The notes beneath the pieces were generated by a model. It was not told the DNA's origin, searched no databases, and saw only the letters and a program-made list of their open reading frames with translations. A stretch of DNA of 64,000 nucleotides from Oscillospiraceae bacterium (GTDB lineage: Bacteria > Bacillota > Clostridia > Oscillospirales > Ruminococcaceae). Shown here piece by piece: positions 7,950 to 16,194 of the stretch. The position numbers and the translations under genes were made by a program. The DNA lies in contig JAFUNP010000007.1 in assembly GCA_017473015.1 (NCBI GenBank), positions 1 to 64,000 on the forward strand, in the 5' to 3' direction. Position 1 is the first letter of the stretch, and each line of letters begins with the position of its first letter.

Positions 7950-8825
7950 ATGAACTTCCTTTCCAACCTTATCAGCGGACTGAGCCTGGGCAGCATATAC
8001 GCCCTTATAGCACTGGGCTATACAATGGTATATGGCATAGCCAAAATGCTCAACTTCGCACACGGCGACATTATTATGGTAGGTGCTTTTGCGGCTATAG
8101 TTTTCATCAACAATCTGGGTCTGCCTATGATACTGGGCGTGCTGCTCAGTGTTGTGGTGTGTGTCGCAGTGGGTGTTCTGGTGGAAAAGATAGCATACAA
8201 ACCTCTGAGAAATGCACCTCCTCTTTCTGTACTGATTACAGCCATCGGCGTAAGCTACTTTTTACAGAGTCTTGCACAGCTGATTTTCGGTACAAACCAG
8301 AAAGCTTTTCCAAAGTTTATTCAGGTAGCCCCTGTACATATCGGCGAACTGACCATCAAAGGCGAAAGCATCGTGACACTGGCTGTTACAGTGACAATAA
8401 TGGTTGTTCTCACACTGTTCATCAACAAAACCCGTATGGGCAAGGCAATGCGCGCTGTTTCTGAAGACAGACAGGCTGCTGAGCTGATGGGTATCAGTGT
8501 AAACAGAACCATCACCATCACTTTTGCCATCGGCAGTGCCCTTGCCAGCGTGGCCGGCTCATTCTACGGTCTGACCTACAGCTTTATCGGCCCTTACACC
8601 GGCTCAATGCCTGGTATCAAAGCCTTCGTTGCCGCTGTTTTCGGCGGTATCGGCAGCATTCCGGGTGCTATGCTGGGCGGCATACTGCTGGGCATCATCG
8701 AAAATCTGGCCAAAGCCTATATCTCCACAGAACTGTCCGACGCTATCGTTTTCGGCGTACTGATTCTGGTTCTGCTGGTAAAACCTACTGGTCTTCTGGG
8801 CAAGAAAATAAACGAAAAAGTTTAG
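7950..8825 (+). CDS. livH: branched-chain amino-acid ABC transporter permease LivH
   Basis: LivH is one of the two membrane permeases of the LIV importer. The 291 residues form about eight hydrophobic segments. The N-terminal GLSLGSIYALIALGYTMVYGI and the NFAHGDIIMVGAF element are the family signature, and the EAA-like cytoplasmic loop is near SEDRQAAELMGI. The start follows CCGGAGTG. It is 13 bp from livM and shares an operon with it. The family hallmarks are intact and nothing is truncated. Confidence 0.95.
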   Translation: MNFLSNLISGLSLGSIYALIALGYTMVYGIAKMLNFAHGDIIMVGAFAAIVFINNLGLPMILGVLLSVVVCVAVGVLVEKIAYKPLRNAPPLSVLITAIGVSYFLQSLAQLIFGTNQKAFPKFIQVAPVHIGELTIKGESIVTLAVTVTIMVVLTLFINKTRMGKAMRAVSEDRQAAELMGISVNRTITITFAIGSALASVAGSFYGLTYSFIGPYTGSMPGIKAFVAAVFGGIGSIPGAMLGGILLGIIENLAKAYISTELSDAIVFGVLILVLLVKPTGLLGKKINEKV

Positions 8826-8838
8826 CGCGAGGTGCTTT

Positions 8839-9873
8839 ATGAAAAGTTTTTTCAATAAATTCAGCGGACTGAAAAAGTCCGCCAGAAGCAATATGATAAC
8901 CCTTGCGCTGTGTCTTGCAGCCTTCGGGTTTGTCACTGCTATGGTTGCCACTGGCAACGCCAGCCGACATATGAAAAGTCTGCTGGTACCTATCTGTATA
9001 AATATTATTCTCACTGTTTCCCTTAACCTGGTTATAGGTTTTCTGGGTGAGCTTTCCCTGGGCCACGCAGGCTTTATGTCTGTAGGTGCTTATGCCGCCT
9101 GTCTTTTCTCCATCGCCTTTGAAGAAACATTGCCTGTTATGGTACGTTTCCCTCTGGCTATGCTTATCGGCGGTATCGCCGGCGGTCTGTTCGGTCTGCT
9201 GGTTGGTATACCGGTGCTGAGACTGAAAGGCGACTATCTGGCCATTGTTACACTGGCATTCGGCGAAATCCTCCGCAGTATTATTATCAATCTGGAGTTC
9301 ACCGGCGGTGCATCAGGTCTGAAAGGTATGCCACAGGACTCCACCTTTAACTGGGGTTTTATAGCAGTGGTTATCACACTGTTTGTTGTTATGAACCTGG
9401 TTGACTCCCGTCATGGCCGTGCAATTATGGCCATCAGGGAAAATGCCATCGCTGCATCTGCAGTAGGTATCAATATCAACCGTTACAAACTGATGGTTTT
9501 CACAGTGGCCGCATTTTTTGCAGGTGTGGCCGGTGCGCTGTACGGTCATAACTATTCTATTATGACTGCAGGCACATTTGACTACAACAAATCTATCGAA
9601 ATACTGGTTATGGTAGTTCTGGGCGGTATGGGCAACATCCGCGGCAGCATTATTTCTGCGGTACTTATCACAGTTCTGCCGGAAATGCTCCGTGGCCTGG
9701 CTGATTACCGTATGCTGATTTACGCTGTGGTACTTATTGCCATGATGCTGCTGGGAACCAGTGAAAAATTTATGATGCTGCGCTACCGTCTGGCACCAAA
9801 ACGCCTGATAAAGAGAGCGCTGCAGGAAAGACAGAACCGAAAAGATGAAAAGGAGGCAAGAAAATATGGCTGA
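8839..9873 (+). CDS. livM: branched-chain amino-acid ABC transporter permease LivM
   Basis: LivM is the second permease subunit and pairs with LivH to form the channel. The 344-residue protein opens with a cytoplasmic basic segment, has about nine or ten membrane spans, and shows the LivM signature NLVIGFLGELSLGHAGFMSVGAY near 55-77 and the coupling loop RENAIAASAVGI near 194-205. The C-terminal tail is long and basic (RLAPKRLIKRALQERQNRK). Its end overlaps the start of livG by 8 nt, which indicates translational coupling. The start follows GCGAGGTG. Confidence 0.95.
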   Translation: MKSFFNKFSGLKKSARSNMITLALCLAAFGFVTAMVATGNASRHMKSLLVPICINIILTVSLNLVIGFLGELSLGHAGFMSVGAYAACLFSIAFEETLPVMVRFPLAMLIGGIAGGLFGLLVGIPVLRLKGDYLAIVTLAFGEILRSIIINLEFTGGASGLKGMPQDSTFNWGFIAVVITLFVVMNLVDSRHGRAIMAIRENAIAASAVGININRYKLMVFTVAAFFAGVAGALYGHNYSIMTAGTFDYNKSIEILVMVVLGGMGNIRGSIISAVLITVLPEMLRGLADYRMLIYAVVLIAMMLLGTSEKFMMLRYRLAPKRLIKRALQERQNRKDEKEARKYG

Positions 9874-10699
9874 ACGCATAATGGTACCTGTACCGCCAAA
9901 AGCGATTATACCTTCACGAGATGTGGGTAAACGCCCTATTCTTGAAACTCATCATCTGGGCATAGAATTCGGTGGTCTGAAAGCAGTTGACGACATCGAC
10001 TTTGCCATCGGCCCCAGCGAAATCTGCGGTCTTATCGGTCCTAACGGCGCAGGCAAAACCACAGTTTTTAACCTTCTGACCAATGTTTACCAGCCTACCC
10101 GCGGCACTATCCTGCTGGACGGCTACGACACAAAAGGTCTGTCACCTGACCGGGTGAACAGAATGGGCATTGCCCGTACATTCCAGAATATCCGTCTGTT
10201 TTCCAATATGTCTGTTCTGGACAATGTAAAAACAGGTCTTCACGCTAATATGAAAACCAGCTTCCTCTCCAGCATCACTCACGGTTTTGGCTATTCAAAA
10301 GCTGAAAAAGAAGCTGATGAAAGAGCCATTGAACTGCTGAAATTTTTCAATATGGAGCATCTGAAAGACCATCAGGCCGGTGCTCTTCCGTACGGTGCAC
10401 AGCGCCGTCTGGAAATCGTTCGTGCTCTGGCCACAAAACCGGGCATTCTGCTGCTGGACGAACCTGCTGCAGGTATGAACCCGTCTGAAACTGCTGAACT
10501 TATGGAAAATATCCGCCGGATTCGTGATGAATTCAATATTGCTGTTATGCTTATTGAACACGATATGAATCTGGTTATGGGTATCTGTGAAGGTATATGT
10601 GTGCTGAATTACGGCAGAATCATTGCAAAAGGCACACCGGACGAAATCAAAAACAATCCGAAGGTTATCGAAGCCTATCTGGGTAAAAAGGCGGAATAG
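9866..10699 (+). CDS. livG: branched-chain amino-acid ABC transporter ATPase LivG
   Basis: LivG is one of two cytoplasmic ATPases that energise LIV uptake. I place the start at the ATG at 9866 (277 aa), because AAGGAGG lies 9 nt before it; an upstream in-frame ATG at 9845 would put the ribosome site inside the gene. Walker A is [14 protein letters not shown], the signature region is unusual ([15 protein letters not shown], as in LivG proteins, replacing LSGGQ), Walker B is [14 protein letters not shown], and the switch histidine is in IEHDM. The N-terminal 20 residues before the ATPase domain are Pro-rich. It lies one base before livF. Confidence 0.95.
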   Translation: MAERIMVPVPPKAIIPSRDVGKRPILETHHLGIEFGGLKAVDDIDFAIGPSEICGLIGPNGAGKTTVFNLLTNVYQPTRGTILLDGYDTKGLSPDRVNRMGIARTFQNIRLFSNMSVLDNVKTGLHANMKTSFLSSITHGFGYSKAEKEADERAIELLKFFNMEHLKDHQAGALPYGAQRRLEIVRALATKPGILLLDEPAAGMNPSETAELMENIRRIRDEFNIAVMLIEHDMNLVMGICEGICVLNYGRIIAKGTPDEIKNNPKVIEAYLGKKAE

Positions 10700-10700
10700 T

Positions 10701-11399
10701 ATGTTAAAAGTTGACAATATAAATGTATATTACGGCAAAATCCACGCCATAAAAGATGTATCCTTTGAGGTTAAGGAAGGGGAGATAGTTTCCCTTATCG
10801 GCGCCAACGGCGCCGGCAAATCCACCACCCTCAAAACCATCTCCGGCCTGCTGCGCTCCAAAACAGGCAGCGTGACCTTCTGCGGAGAGGATATCAGCAA
10901 AACTGATTCCTACAAGCTGGTTTCCAAAGGTATGGCACATGTACCGGAAGGCAGAAGAATTTTTCTGCAGATGACTGTACAGGAAAATCTGGAAATGGGT
11001 GCATACACTTCCAAAAGTGACATTGAAAAAGACCTGGAAGACATCTATCGGCGCTTCCCGCGTCTGGCAGAAAGAAAAAACCAGATTGCCGGTACACTTT
11101 CCGGTGGCGAACAGCAGATGCTGGCCATGGGCCGTGCTATGATGAGCCACCCGAAACTGCTCATCCTGGACGAACCATCCATGGGTCTGGCACCTATTCT
11201 GGTGCAGCGGATTTTTGACCTTATCAAAGAACTGCACGAAAGCGGCACTACAATCCTGTTGGTTGAACAGAACGCAGAAATGGCCCTGTCCATCGCAGAC
11301 AGAGCATATGTTCTGGAAAGCGGCCGCGTGGTGCTGTCCGGAACCGGTGAAGAACTGGCCGCCAGTGACGAAATCAAAAAAGCCTACCTCGGTGGCTGA
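10701..11399 (+). CDS. livF: branched-chain amino-acid ABC transporter ATPase LivF
   Basis: LivF is the second ATPase of the LIV importer and forms a heterodimer with LivG. The ATG at 10701 gives 232 residues beginning MLKVDNINVYYGKIHAIKDV, the normal LivF start. A longer in-frame reading from 10623 would extend through the end of livG and is rejected. Walker A is GANGAGKSTTLKTI, the signature is LSGGEQQMLAMGRAMM, Walker B is LLILDEPSMGLAP, and the switch is LVEQNA. The ribosome site is poor (AAGGCGGA), which fits coupling to livG, whose stop is a base away. A strong terminator follows. Confidence 0.95.
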   Translation: MLKVDNINVYYGKIHAIKDVSFEVKEGEIVSLIGANGAGKSTTLKTISGLLRSKTGSVTFCGEDISKTDSYKLVSKGMAHVPEGRRIFLQMTVQENLEMGAYTSKSDIEKDLEDIYRRFPRLAERKNQIAGTLSGGEQQMLAMGRAMMSHPKLLILDEPSMGLAPILVQRIFDLIKELHESGTTILLVEQNAEMALSIADRAYVLESGRVVLSGTGEELAASDEIKKAYLGG

Positions 11400-11411
11400 T
11401 ATTACGAAAAC

Positions 11412-11439
11412 AAAAAGCTCCCCCTCGGGGAGCTTTTTT
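11412..11439 (+). terminator. terminator of the liv operon
   Basis: The stem AAAAGCTCCCC/GGGGAGCTTTT with a CTC loop and a T run starts 13 bp after the livF stop codon. Confidence 0.95.
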
Positions 11440-11457
11440 AATTCTGGTTTGGCACAA

Positions 11458-11645
11458 AACTGCAGCACTGTCATTACGAGCGAATGTAATGAGCCGAGGA
11501 ATCTTTTCTTATACTTTCTGTGGAAAACTATAAATATATTGTATCTATCTTCGGGCGGATGTGGGCATCCGCCCCTACGCGTATGTTCTGAACAAACTAC
11601 TACTCTGTCATCCTGAGCAAGCGTAGCGCGTCGAAGGATCTCTTC
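11458..11645. repeat. three intergenic hairpin repeats after liv
   Basis: Three different hairpin repeats lie in a row. The first, near 11470-11512, has TCATTAC/GTAATGA arms. The second, 11551-11582, is a GGGCGGATG/CATCCGCCC palindrome ending in CCTACGCG, the reverse orientation of the GTAGGGG units at 63251-63388. The third, 11603-11645, is of the TCATCCTGAGC...GAAGGATCT type that recurs in many bacterial genomes. None encodes protein. Confidence 0.65.
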
Positions 11646-11681
11646 TTGTGTTTTCTGAATAAAACTGCAATTCAGCACAAG

Positions 11682-12119
11682 TTATTTCTCTGCTTTTTCT
11701 GCATTTTCTTCTGCTTTTAATTTTTCTTCTTCCATAAAGGTCAATATAATGATTACGGTTGCATAAATCAGTGCCCGTACAAAAATCCAAAGTGCAAGCC
11801 TTATTTTCAGAGGCCATCTGAATAGTATAACAACTGATGCAACCAGCAGTATAAAATATCCGCTTAATACCAACGGAGCAAACCTGCCAAAAAGGCGTTG
11901 GCTGACGATTTTGCTTCGACGGACATTTTCTTTATCTTTAAGGTGACCTTCTTCCGTCAGGGCAGCGCGCAATCCCTGGTAGCTGTGTACAGCAAAAAGT
12001 GCAATCCAAAGAACAGACATTATACCGCCGTCATTGAATAAATCAAACAGATAGTACAGCATACCGCCGAAGCCTATGATTACAGTTAAAATCAATAATT
12101 TCCAGTCGTATACCTTCAT
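11682..12119 (-). CDS. small integral membrane protein, 145 aa, unknown function
   Basis: I do not recognise a named family. The protein has about four hydrophobic segments (near 8-26, 33-48, 82-101 and 108-127) and a charged cytoplasmic loop between the second and third. It ends in a Glu/Lys-rich tail. The ATG follows GAGGTGATTTT. It starts 15 bp downstream of the peptide deformylase gene on the same strand, so the two are likely co-transcribed, but the pairing gives no clear functional hint. Confidence 0.7.
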   Translation of the reverse strand: MKVYDWKLLILTVIIGFGGMLYYLFDLFNDGGIMSVLWIALFAVHSYQGLRAALTEEGHLKDKENVRRSKIVSQRLFGRFAPLVLSGYFILLVASVVILFRWPLKIRLALWIFVRALIYATVIIILTFMEEEKLKAEENAEKAEK

Positions 12120-12134
12120 AAAATCACCTCGTTT

Positions 12135-12548
12135 TTATATCAGCACACCGTCACAATGGTCCACTTCGTGCTGGATAATCTGTGCGGTGAAGCCTGTGAA
12201 GTTTTTTATTCTTGTCTGCATTTTTTCATTCTGCCACTGAACCTTTATGGTTTTGTAGCGTTTTGTTTTTCGCGGTCCGCCCAGCAGAGACAGACAGCCT
12301 TCCTCTGTTTCGTACCGGCCGTCTTTTTTCAGTATTACGGGATTGTACATCACCATGTACTCACCGTCATTGTCAAAGGCAATTATTCTCTTTTTTACCC
12401 CTATCATATTGGCGGCCATGCCAACACAGCCCTCCTGATGATGAATCAGTGTTTCCAACAGGTCGCGGCCTGTCTGCAAATCGTCTGCCGTGGCGTTTTC
12501 GCTTTTCATCGCCAGAAAAATCGGGTCATGCACCAGTTCTTTTATCAT
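12135..12548 (-). CDS. def: peptide deformylase (Gln-less clostridial type)
   Basis: Peptide deformylase removes the formyl group from the initiator Met of nascent proteins, using a metal held by one Cys and two His. This copy has EGCLS (83-87) and HEVDH (127-131), so all metal ligands and the catalytic Glu are present. Motif 1 reads GCVGMAANMIG (40-50), with Met where the canonical motif (GxGLAAPQIG) has the substrate-contacting Gln. At about 137 aa it is shorter than typical enzymes and ends right after motif 3. I chose the second ATG because AAAGG lies 9 nt before it; the ATG two codons earlier is possible. It leads a two-gene unit with the membrane protein. Confidence 0.88.
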   Translation of the reverse strand: MIKELVHDPIFLAMKSENATADDLQTGRDLLETLIHHQEGCVGMAANMIGVKKRIIAFDNDGEYMVMYNPVILKKDGRYETEEGCLSLLGGPRKTKRYKTIKVQWQNEKMQTRIKNFTGFTAQIIQHEVDHCDGVLI

Positions 12549-12681
12549 ATTCATCAGCCTTTCGTCATTTATAGATGAAATTATATCAGAAAAAGGTCTG
12601 TTATGGCAACCTGCGGAAAAACGCAGGAACGAGCGAAGATAGACAAAACCGCAATATAGTTTAATATATGACTGTTTGATA

Positions 12682-12710
12682 TTGTTAAATTTTTACATTG
12701 GTGGTAGAAT
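12682..12710 (+). promoter_or_regulatory. sigma-A promoter for the CPBP protease gene
   Basis: TTGTTA (12682-12687) and TAGAAT (12705-12710) have a 17-bp spacer, with a TG one base before the -10 box (extended -10). The 14 bases around the -10 box are identical to those of the sipW promoter at 62528-62541. Confidence 0.7.
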
Positions 12711-12741
12711 AGTAGTATTAATAATACTTTTTTGGTGAAAA

Positions 12742-13656
12742 ATGAAAAAATTACCTCTTAAATATCGATTGAATGTAATCGGTGCGGCACTGATAGTATT
12801 TCTGTGTGTCAGAACATATCTGCCTATGGCGGCTTCACGAATGGGACTGAACGATAACTTTACCCTGTGGCTGCTGGTGTGCATACTGTCACTGGCGCTG
12901 TCCTGCATGATGCCGATAATGTTTATAGAAAAAATGTGCGGTTTCCATCCCGTGCTGCTGAAAAAGAAAAAAATAACCATAGCCGAACCTGCCATGGTTA
13001 TGCACTGCATGGCTGTGTTTATCGGGTTGGCCATTGTGAACAGTATTGTGCTGGGTGCCTTGCAAAAAGCCGGCATAGTTTTTCCTGTGCAGCAGCTGCA
13101 TGAAACCGATAATATTATAACCCTGCTGATTTATTTTATCTTCACTGCTGTAGTACCGGCTATATTTGAAGAACTGCTGGTGCGTGGCTATATTCTCAAC
13201 CTGTTGCTTCCAAACGGCAGGCGCTTTGCGGTAATTACATCTGCCTTTATTTTTATGATAATGCATACCCAGGTGCAAAGCTTTATACCAGTGATGGGTG
13301 CAGGAATATTACTGGCCTGTCTGTATCTGTATACAAACAATATATATGTGTCCATGGCACTGCATTTTGTTAACAACGCCTATTCTTTCATAATGATGTA
13401 TATGCAGCAGAATGTAAACGCTGTGTCCTCGGTCAGCTTTGCGGCTTTTCTTATTGCGGTGATAATCTCCTGCGGTATTGCTGCCGAAATGTATATGAGA
13501 AAGGCAGATATTCATATAATGTCTGTGCTGTCAGATAAAACAGAAAAAAACGCCTCTTTTGCACAGGTGTTCCGCAGTCCTGTTCTGGTGCTGGCTGCCA
13601 TTTGCTGCGCTCTGACAGTGGCTTCCCAGCTGATGGTGGATTTGGGAATTATGTAA
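12742..13656 (+). CDS. CPBP-family intramembrane metalloprotease
   Basis: This belongs to the CPBP (CAAX protease/bacteriocin-processing, Abi) family of membrane glutamic/metallo-proteases. The 304 residues contain about eight hydrophobic segments. The three family motifs are present: EELLVRG (EExxxR) near 144-150, FxxxH in FMIMH near 172-176, and HFVNN near 211-215. Family members process prenylated proteins, bacteriocins or regulators, or give self-immunity to bacteriocins; nothing adjacent points to one of these roles. It is monocistronic with a recognisable promoter. The ribosome site is weak (TGGTGAAAA). Confidence 0.88.
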   Translation: MKKLPLKYRLNVIGAALIVFLCVRTYLPMAASRMGLNDNFTLWLLVCILSLALSCMMPIMFIEKMCGFHPVLLKKKKITIAEPAMVMHCMAVFIGLAIVNSIVLGALQKAGIVFPVQQLHETDNIITLLIYFIFTAVVPAIFEELLVRGYILNLLLPNGRRFAVITSAFIFMIMHTQVQSFIPVMGAGILLACLYLYTNNIYVSMALHFVNNAYSFIMMYMQQNVNAVSSVSFAAFLIAVIISCGIAAEMYMRKADIHIMSVLSDKTEKNASFAQVFRSPVLVLAAICCALTVASQLMVDLGIM

Positions 13657-13699
13657 ACTATAAACCCATAAATATTTGATTGTGCTTAAATCCACCCGG

Positions 13700-13735
13700 G
13701 CTTGCTTTGCTTGCTCACCTCCCTTTACACAAGGA
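13700..13735. repeat. degenerate copy of family A hairpin repeat
   Basis: The core CACCTCCCTTTACACAAGG matches the repeat at 1-54, but the flanking arms are altered so the second stem no longer pairs. Confidence 0.6.
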
Positions 13736-13757
13736 ATGCTTTCCAATGGATAATAAA

Positions 13758-13786
13758 TAAAAAGACAGGCATCAGCCTGTCTTTGC
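13758..13786 (-). terminator. terminator of the 141-aa gene
   Basis: A perfect 10-bp stem AAAGACAGGC/GCCTGTCTTT with loop ATCA lies 12 bp past the stop. A-rich flanking DNA becomes a T run on the minus strand; it may work in both directions. Confidence 0.85.
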
Positions 13787-13797
13787 CTTTATTTGTA

Positions 13798-14223
13798 TTA
13801 TTCTTCTTCCATCAGTTCCTGCAGACGCTGGAGAATTTTCAAAAACCAGCCTTCTTTTGCGGCAATCTGCCAGATACCTTTGGCATATTTTTCCTGAACG
13901 ATAATGCATGTCAGAACAGCCATTGTCAGCTCATAGCTGGCCTGTTCCAGACCGTAAACCAGTACTTCCAGCTCAATTTCGCCCATAGCTTCCAGATTCA
14001 TAATGTCCACATAATTCTGAATCAGTACATTGGCCACATATGTATCTTCGATAAAGCCCAGCAGAGGTGACCGGTACAGCAGGTGTTCCACCGGCATAGT
14101 GCCGTCTTCTGCCAGCTCTTCTGTAACGATTTTGCAGATTTTATCTTCTTCCAGATTTTCAAAGTATGGCAGGTAAGTCAGCATTTCTTCTATACCTGCG
14201 CGTTTTTCCATTGGTACGCCCAT
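13798..14223 (-). CDS. hypothetical acidic protein, 141 aa
   Basis: I do not recognise this family with confidence. The protein is soluble, helical and acidic, with no signal or membrane segment. It has a conserved-looking opening (RAGIEEMLTYLPYFENL) and ends LQRLQELMEEE. The ATG follows GGAGTGATAAAAA at good spacing, and a strong terminator follows the stop, so it is a genuine monocistronic gene. It is divergent from exonuclease III. Confidence 0.7.
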   Translation of the reverse strand: MGVPMEKRAGIEEMLTYLPYFENLEEDKICKIVTEELAEDGTMPVEHLLYRSPLLGFIEDTYVANVLIQNYVDIMNLEAMGEIELEVLVYGLEQASYELTMAVLTCIIVQEKYAKGIWQIAAKEGWFLKILQRLQELMEEE

Positions 14224-14301
14224 TTTTTATCACTCCGTATTCATTTTATAGACTAATAAATATATTACCACATATATCTTTTTTATTCAATAACGGTAAT
14301 A

Positions 14302-14331
14302 TTGAAAATATTATGCACTATCGTGTATAAT
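14302..14331 (+). promoter_or_regulatory. sigma-A promoter for exonuclease III
   Basis: TTGAAA (14302-14307) and a perfect TATAAT (14326-14331) have an 18-bp spacer. They lie 30 bp before the start codon. Confidence 0.7.
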
Positions 14332-14360
14332 ATATCCAAAGTTTTTGACGAGGTATTTTT

Positions 14361-15113
14361 ATGAAATTTATATCATGGAATGTAAACGGCCTGCGCGCAT
14401 GTATAGGCAAAGGCTTTATGGATTATTTTAACAGCATGGATGCAGACTTTTTCTGCCTGCAGGAAACCAAGCTTCAGCCGGACCAGATTTCCCTGGAACT
14501 GCCGGGCTATCACCAGTACTGGAATTCAGCCATAAAAAAGGGCTATTCCGGCACTGTAATTTTTACAAAACACGCACCGCTGAATGTGACTTTCGGTATG
14601 CCTGACTATGTGGATGACGAAGGCAGGCTTATCACAGCGGAATATGATAATTTTTATCTTATCACTTCCTATACACCTAACAGCAAGGAAGAACTGGCCC
14701 GTCTGGACTATCGTATGGAATATGAGGATAAACTGCGTACATATATATGCACTCTGGAACAGACCAAACCTGTGGTCCTGTGCGGCGACCTGAATGTCCG
14801 GCATAAGGAAATTGACCTTAAGAACCCTAAAACAAACCGCAAAAATCCGGGCTTTTCCGATGAAGAAAGAGCAAAATTTACTCAGCTGGTGGAAAGCGGC
14901 CACACTGATACTTTCCGCCATCTGTATCCTGACCTGGAGGGTGCCTACAGCTGGTGGAGTTACCGCTTTAAAGCAAGGGAGAAGAACGCAGGGTGGCGTA
15001 TTGACTATTTTGTGGTGTCTGACAGTGTGAAAGACAAAATCAGAAAAGCAGAAATCCACTCTGATATTCTGGGCAGTGACCACTGTCCTGTAATGCTTGA
15101 GCTGGAGATTTAG
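14361..15113 (+). CDS. xth: exodeoxyribonuclease III / AP endonuclease
   Basis: The enzyme cuts DNA 5' of abasic sites and has 3' exonuclease/phosphatase activity in base-excision repair. The 250-residue product has the complete EEP fold signature: SWNVNGLRA (N7), the metal Glu in CLQETKLQ near 34, the YTPNS loop near 110, CGDLNVRH with the catalytic Asp/Asn near 142, and the C-terminal SDHCPVMLEL with the catalytic His. Length matches ExoA of Gram-positives. The ribosome site is GAGGT. The next gene starts one base after its stop, so both are in one operon. Confidence 0.97.
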   Translation: MKFISWNVNGLRACIGKGFMDYFNSMDADFFCLQETKLQPDQISLELPGYHQYWNSAIKKGYSGTVIFTKHAPLNVTFGMPDYVDDEGRLITAEYDNFYLITSYTPNSKEELARLDYRMEYEDKLRTYICTLEQTKPVVLCGDLNVRHKEIDLKNPKTNRKNPGFSDEERAKFTQLVESGHTDTFRHLYPDLEGAYSWWSYRFKAREKNAGWRIDYFVVSDSVKDKIRKAEIHSDILGSDHCPVMLELEI

Positions 15114-15114
15114 T

Positions 15115-16002
15115 ATGAGTGTATGTAACATCTGCCCACGCAACTGCAATGTGGACCGAAGTGTAAAACCGGGCTTCTGCTCAATGACAGACACTGTGAA
15201 AATATCCCGTGCCGCACTGCATATGTGGGAGGAACCCTGCATCAGCGGTGAAAAAGGCAGTGGCACAGTGTTCTTTTCCGGCTGCAATATGAAATGTGTG
15301 TTCTGCCAGAACAAAGAAATATCCACCGGCGGTTTCGGCAGGGAAATTACAGTGGACAGGCTGGCTGAAATATTTCTGGAACTGCAGGGGAAAGGTGCGC
15401 TGAACATCAATCTGGTCACACCTACCCATTACACACTGCAGATTATTGATGCTGTAAAGCTGGCCCGTGAAAAGGGCCTGACACTGCCTGTAGTGTACAA
15501 CACCAGCAGCTATGAAAAAGCGGAAACCATAAAACTGCTGAAAGATGTGGTGGATATATGGCTGCCTGATTTCAAATATACTGACAATACTGCCGCTGCC
15601 CGCTATTCAAAGGCAGGGGACTATGTACAGTATGCAACCGCCGCCATTGACGAAATGGTGCGCCAGCAGCCTGAATGTATTTTTGACGATAATGGCATTA
15701 TACAGAAAGGTGTTATTGTGCGCCATCTGGTGCTGCCGGGTCAGGTACAGGCCGCAAAGGATGCGGTGGAGTATCTGTATAACCGCTATGGTGACAGTAT
15801 TTTTATCAGCATTATGAGCCAGTACACCCCTTGCACCGACCTTGAGGCTTACCCTGAAATCAACAGGAAAATCACTGACGGAGAATATGACGAAGTGGTG
15901 GACTACGCCGTGGAAATCGGCGTGGAAAACGGTTTCCTTCAGGAAGGGGAATCCGCCAGCGAAAGCTTTATCCCACCTTTTGATTTGACAGGTGTGGAAT
16001 AA
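15115..16002 (+). CDS. radical SAM protein, pyruvate-formate-lyase-activase-like
   Basis: Radical SAM enzymes cleave S-adenosylmethionine with a [4Fe-4S] cluster. Here the cluster motif is C57-x3-C61-x2-C64 (SGCNMKCVFCQNKEIS). A second Cys group lies at the N-terminus (C4, C7, C11, C22), as in the family of PflA-like proteins encoded without an obvious client. I use the ATG at 15115 (295 aa); it overlaps the xth end region by proximity and has GAGCTGGAG upstream. The C-terminal half contains the usual SAM barrel stretches (LPDFKYTD, RHLVLPGQ). It is presumably a glycyl-radical or tRNA/protein-modifying activase; substrate unknown. Confidence 0.9.
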   Translation: MSVCNICPRNCNVDRSVKPGFCSMTDTVKISRAALHMWEEPCISGEKGSGTVFFSGCNMKCVFCQNKEISTGGFGREITVDRLAEIFLELQGKGALNINLVTPTHYTLQIIDAVKLAREKGLTLPVVYNTSSYEKAETIKLLKDVVDIWLPDFKYTDNTAAARYSKAGDYVQYATAAIDEMVRQQPECIFDDNGIIQKGVIVRHLVLPGQVQAAKDAVEYLYNRYGDSIFISIMSQYTPCTDLEAYPEINRKITDGEYDEVVDYAVEIGVENGFLQEGESASESFIPPFDLTGVE

Positions 16003-16025
16003 ATAATAACAGCTGAAAACATTCA

Positions 16026-16059
16026 AGTCCCGGCAGAATACTCTGCCGGGACTGTTATT
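16026..16059 (+). terminator. terminator of the xth/radical SAM operon
   Basis: A perfect 11-bp stem AGTCCCGGCAG/CTGCCGGGACT is followed by GTTATTGTATA. The stem is strong and the T tract is weak. Confidence 0.8.
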
Positions 16060-16133
16060 GTATAGGATGGCAATATATGTTAAAATCAAATAAACAGTTA
16101 GGAAAATTTGAATATGTCTAATTGTTGTGTTTG

Positions 16134-16163
16134 TTTACAGTATTTGTTAAAGCATGATACAAT
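16134..16163 (+). promoter_or_regulatory. sigma-A promoter for the GNAT gene
   Basis: TTTACA (16134-16139) and TACAAT (16158-16163) have an 18-bp spacer. They overlap the upstream in-frame ATGs, which supports the GTG start at 16195. Confidence 0.6.
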
Positions 16164-16194
16164 CAGCATAATACCATATGTGAAGGAGAAAAGT

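Noticed and set aside
10704-11678. Open frame of 324 codons on the minus strand opposite livF
   Set aside because: It reads through the liv terminator hairpin and repeats, and has no ribosome site or recognisable motif.
16108-16194. N-terminal extension of the GNAT protein from an upstream ATG
   Set aside because: The segment is Cys-rich and unlike GNAT proteins, overlaps the predicted promoter, and the GTG at 16195 has the good ribosome site.
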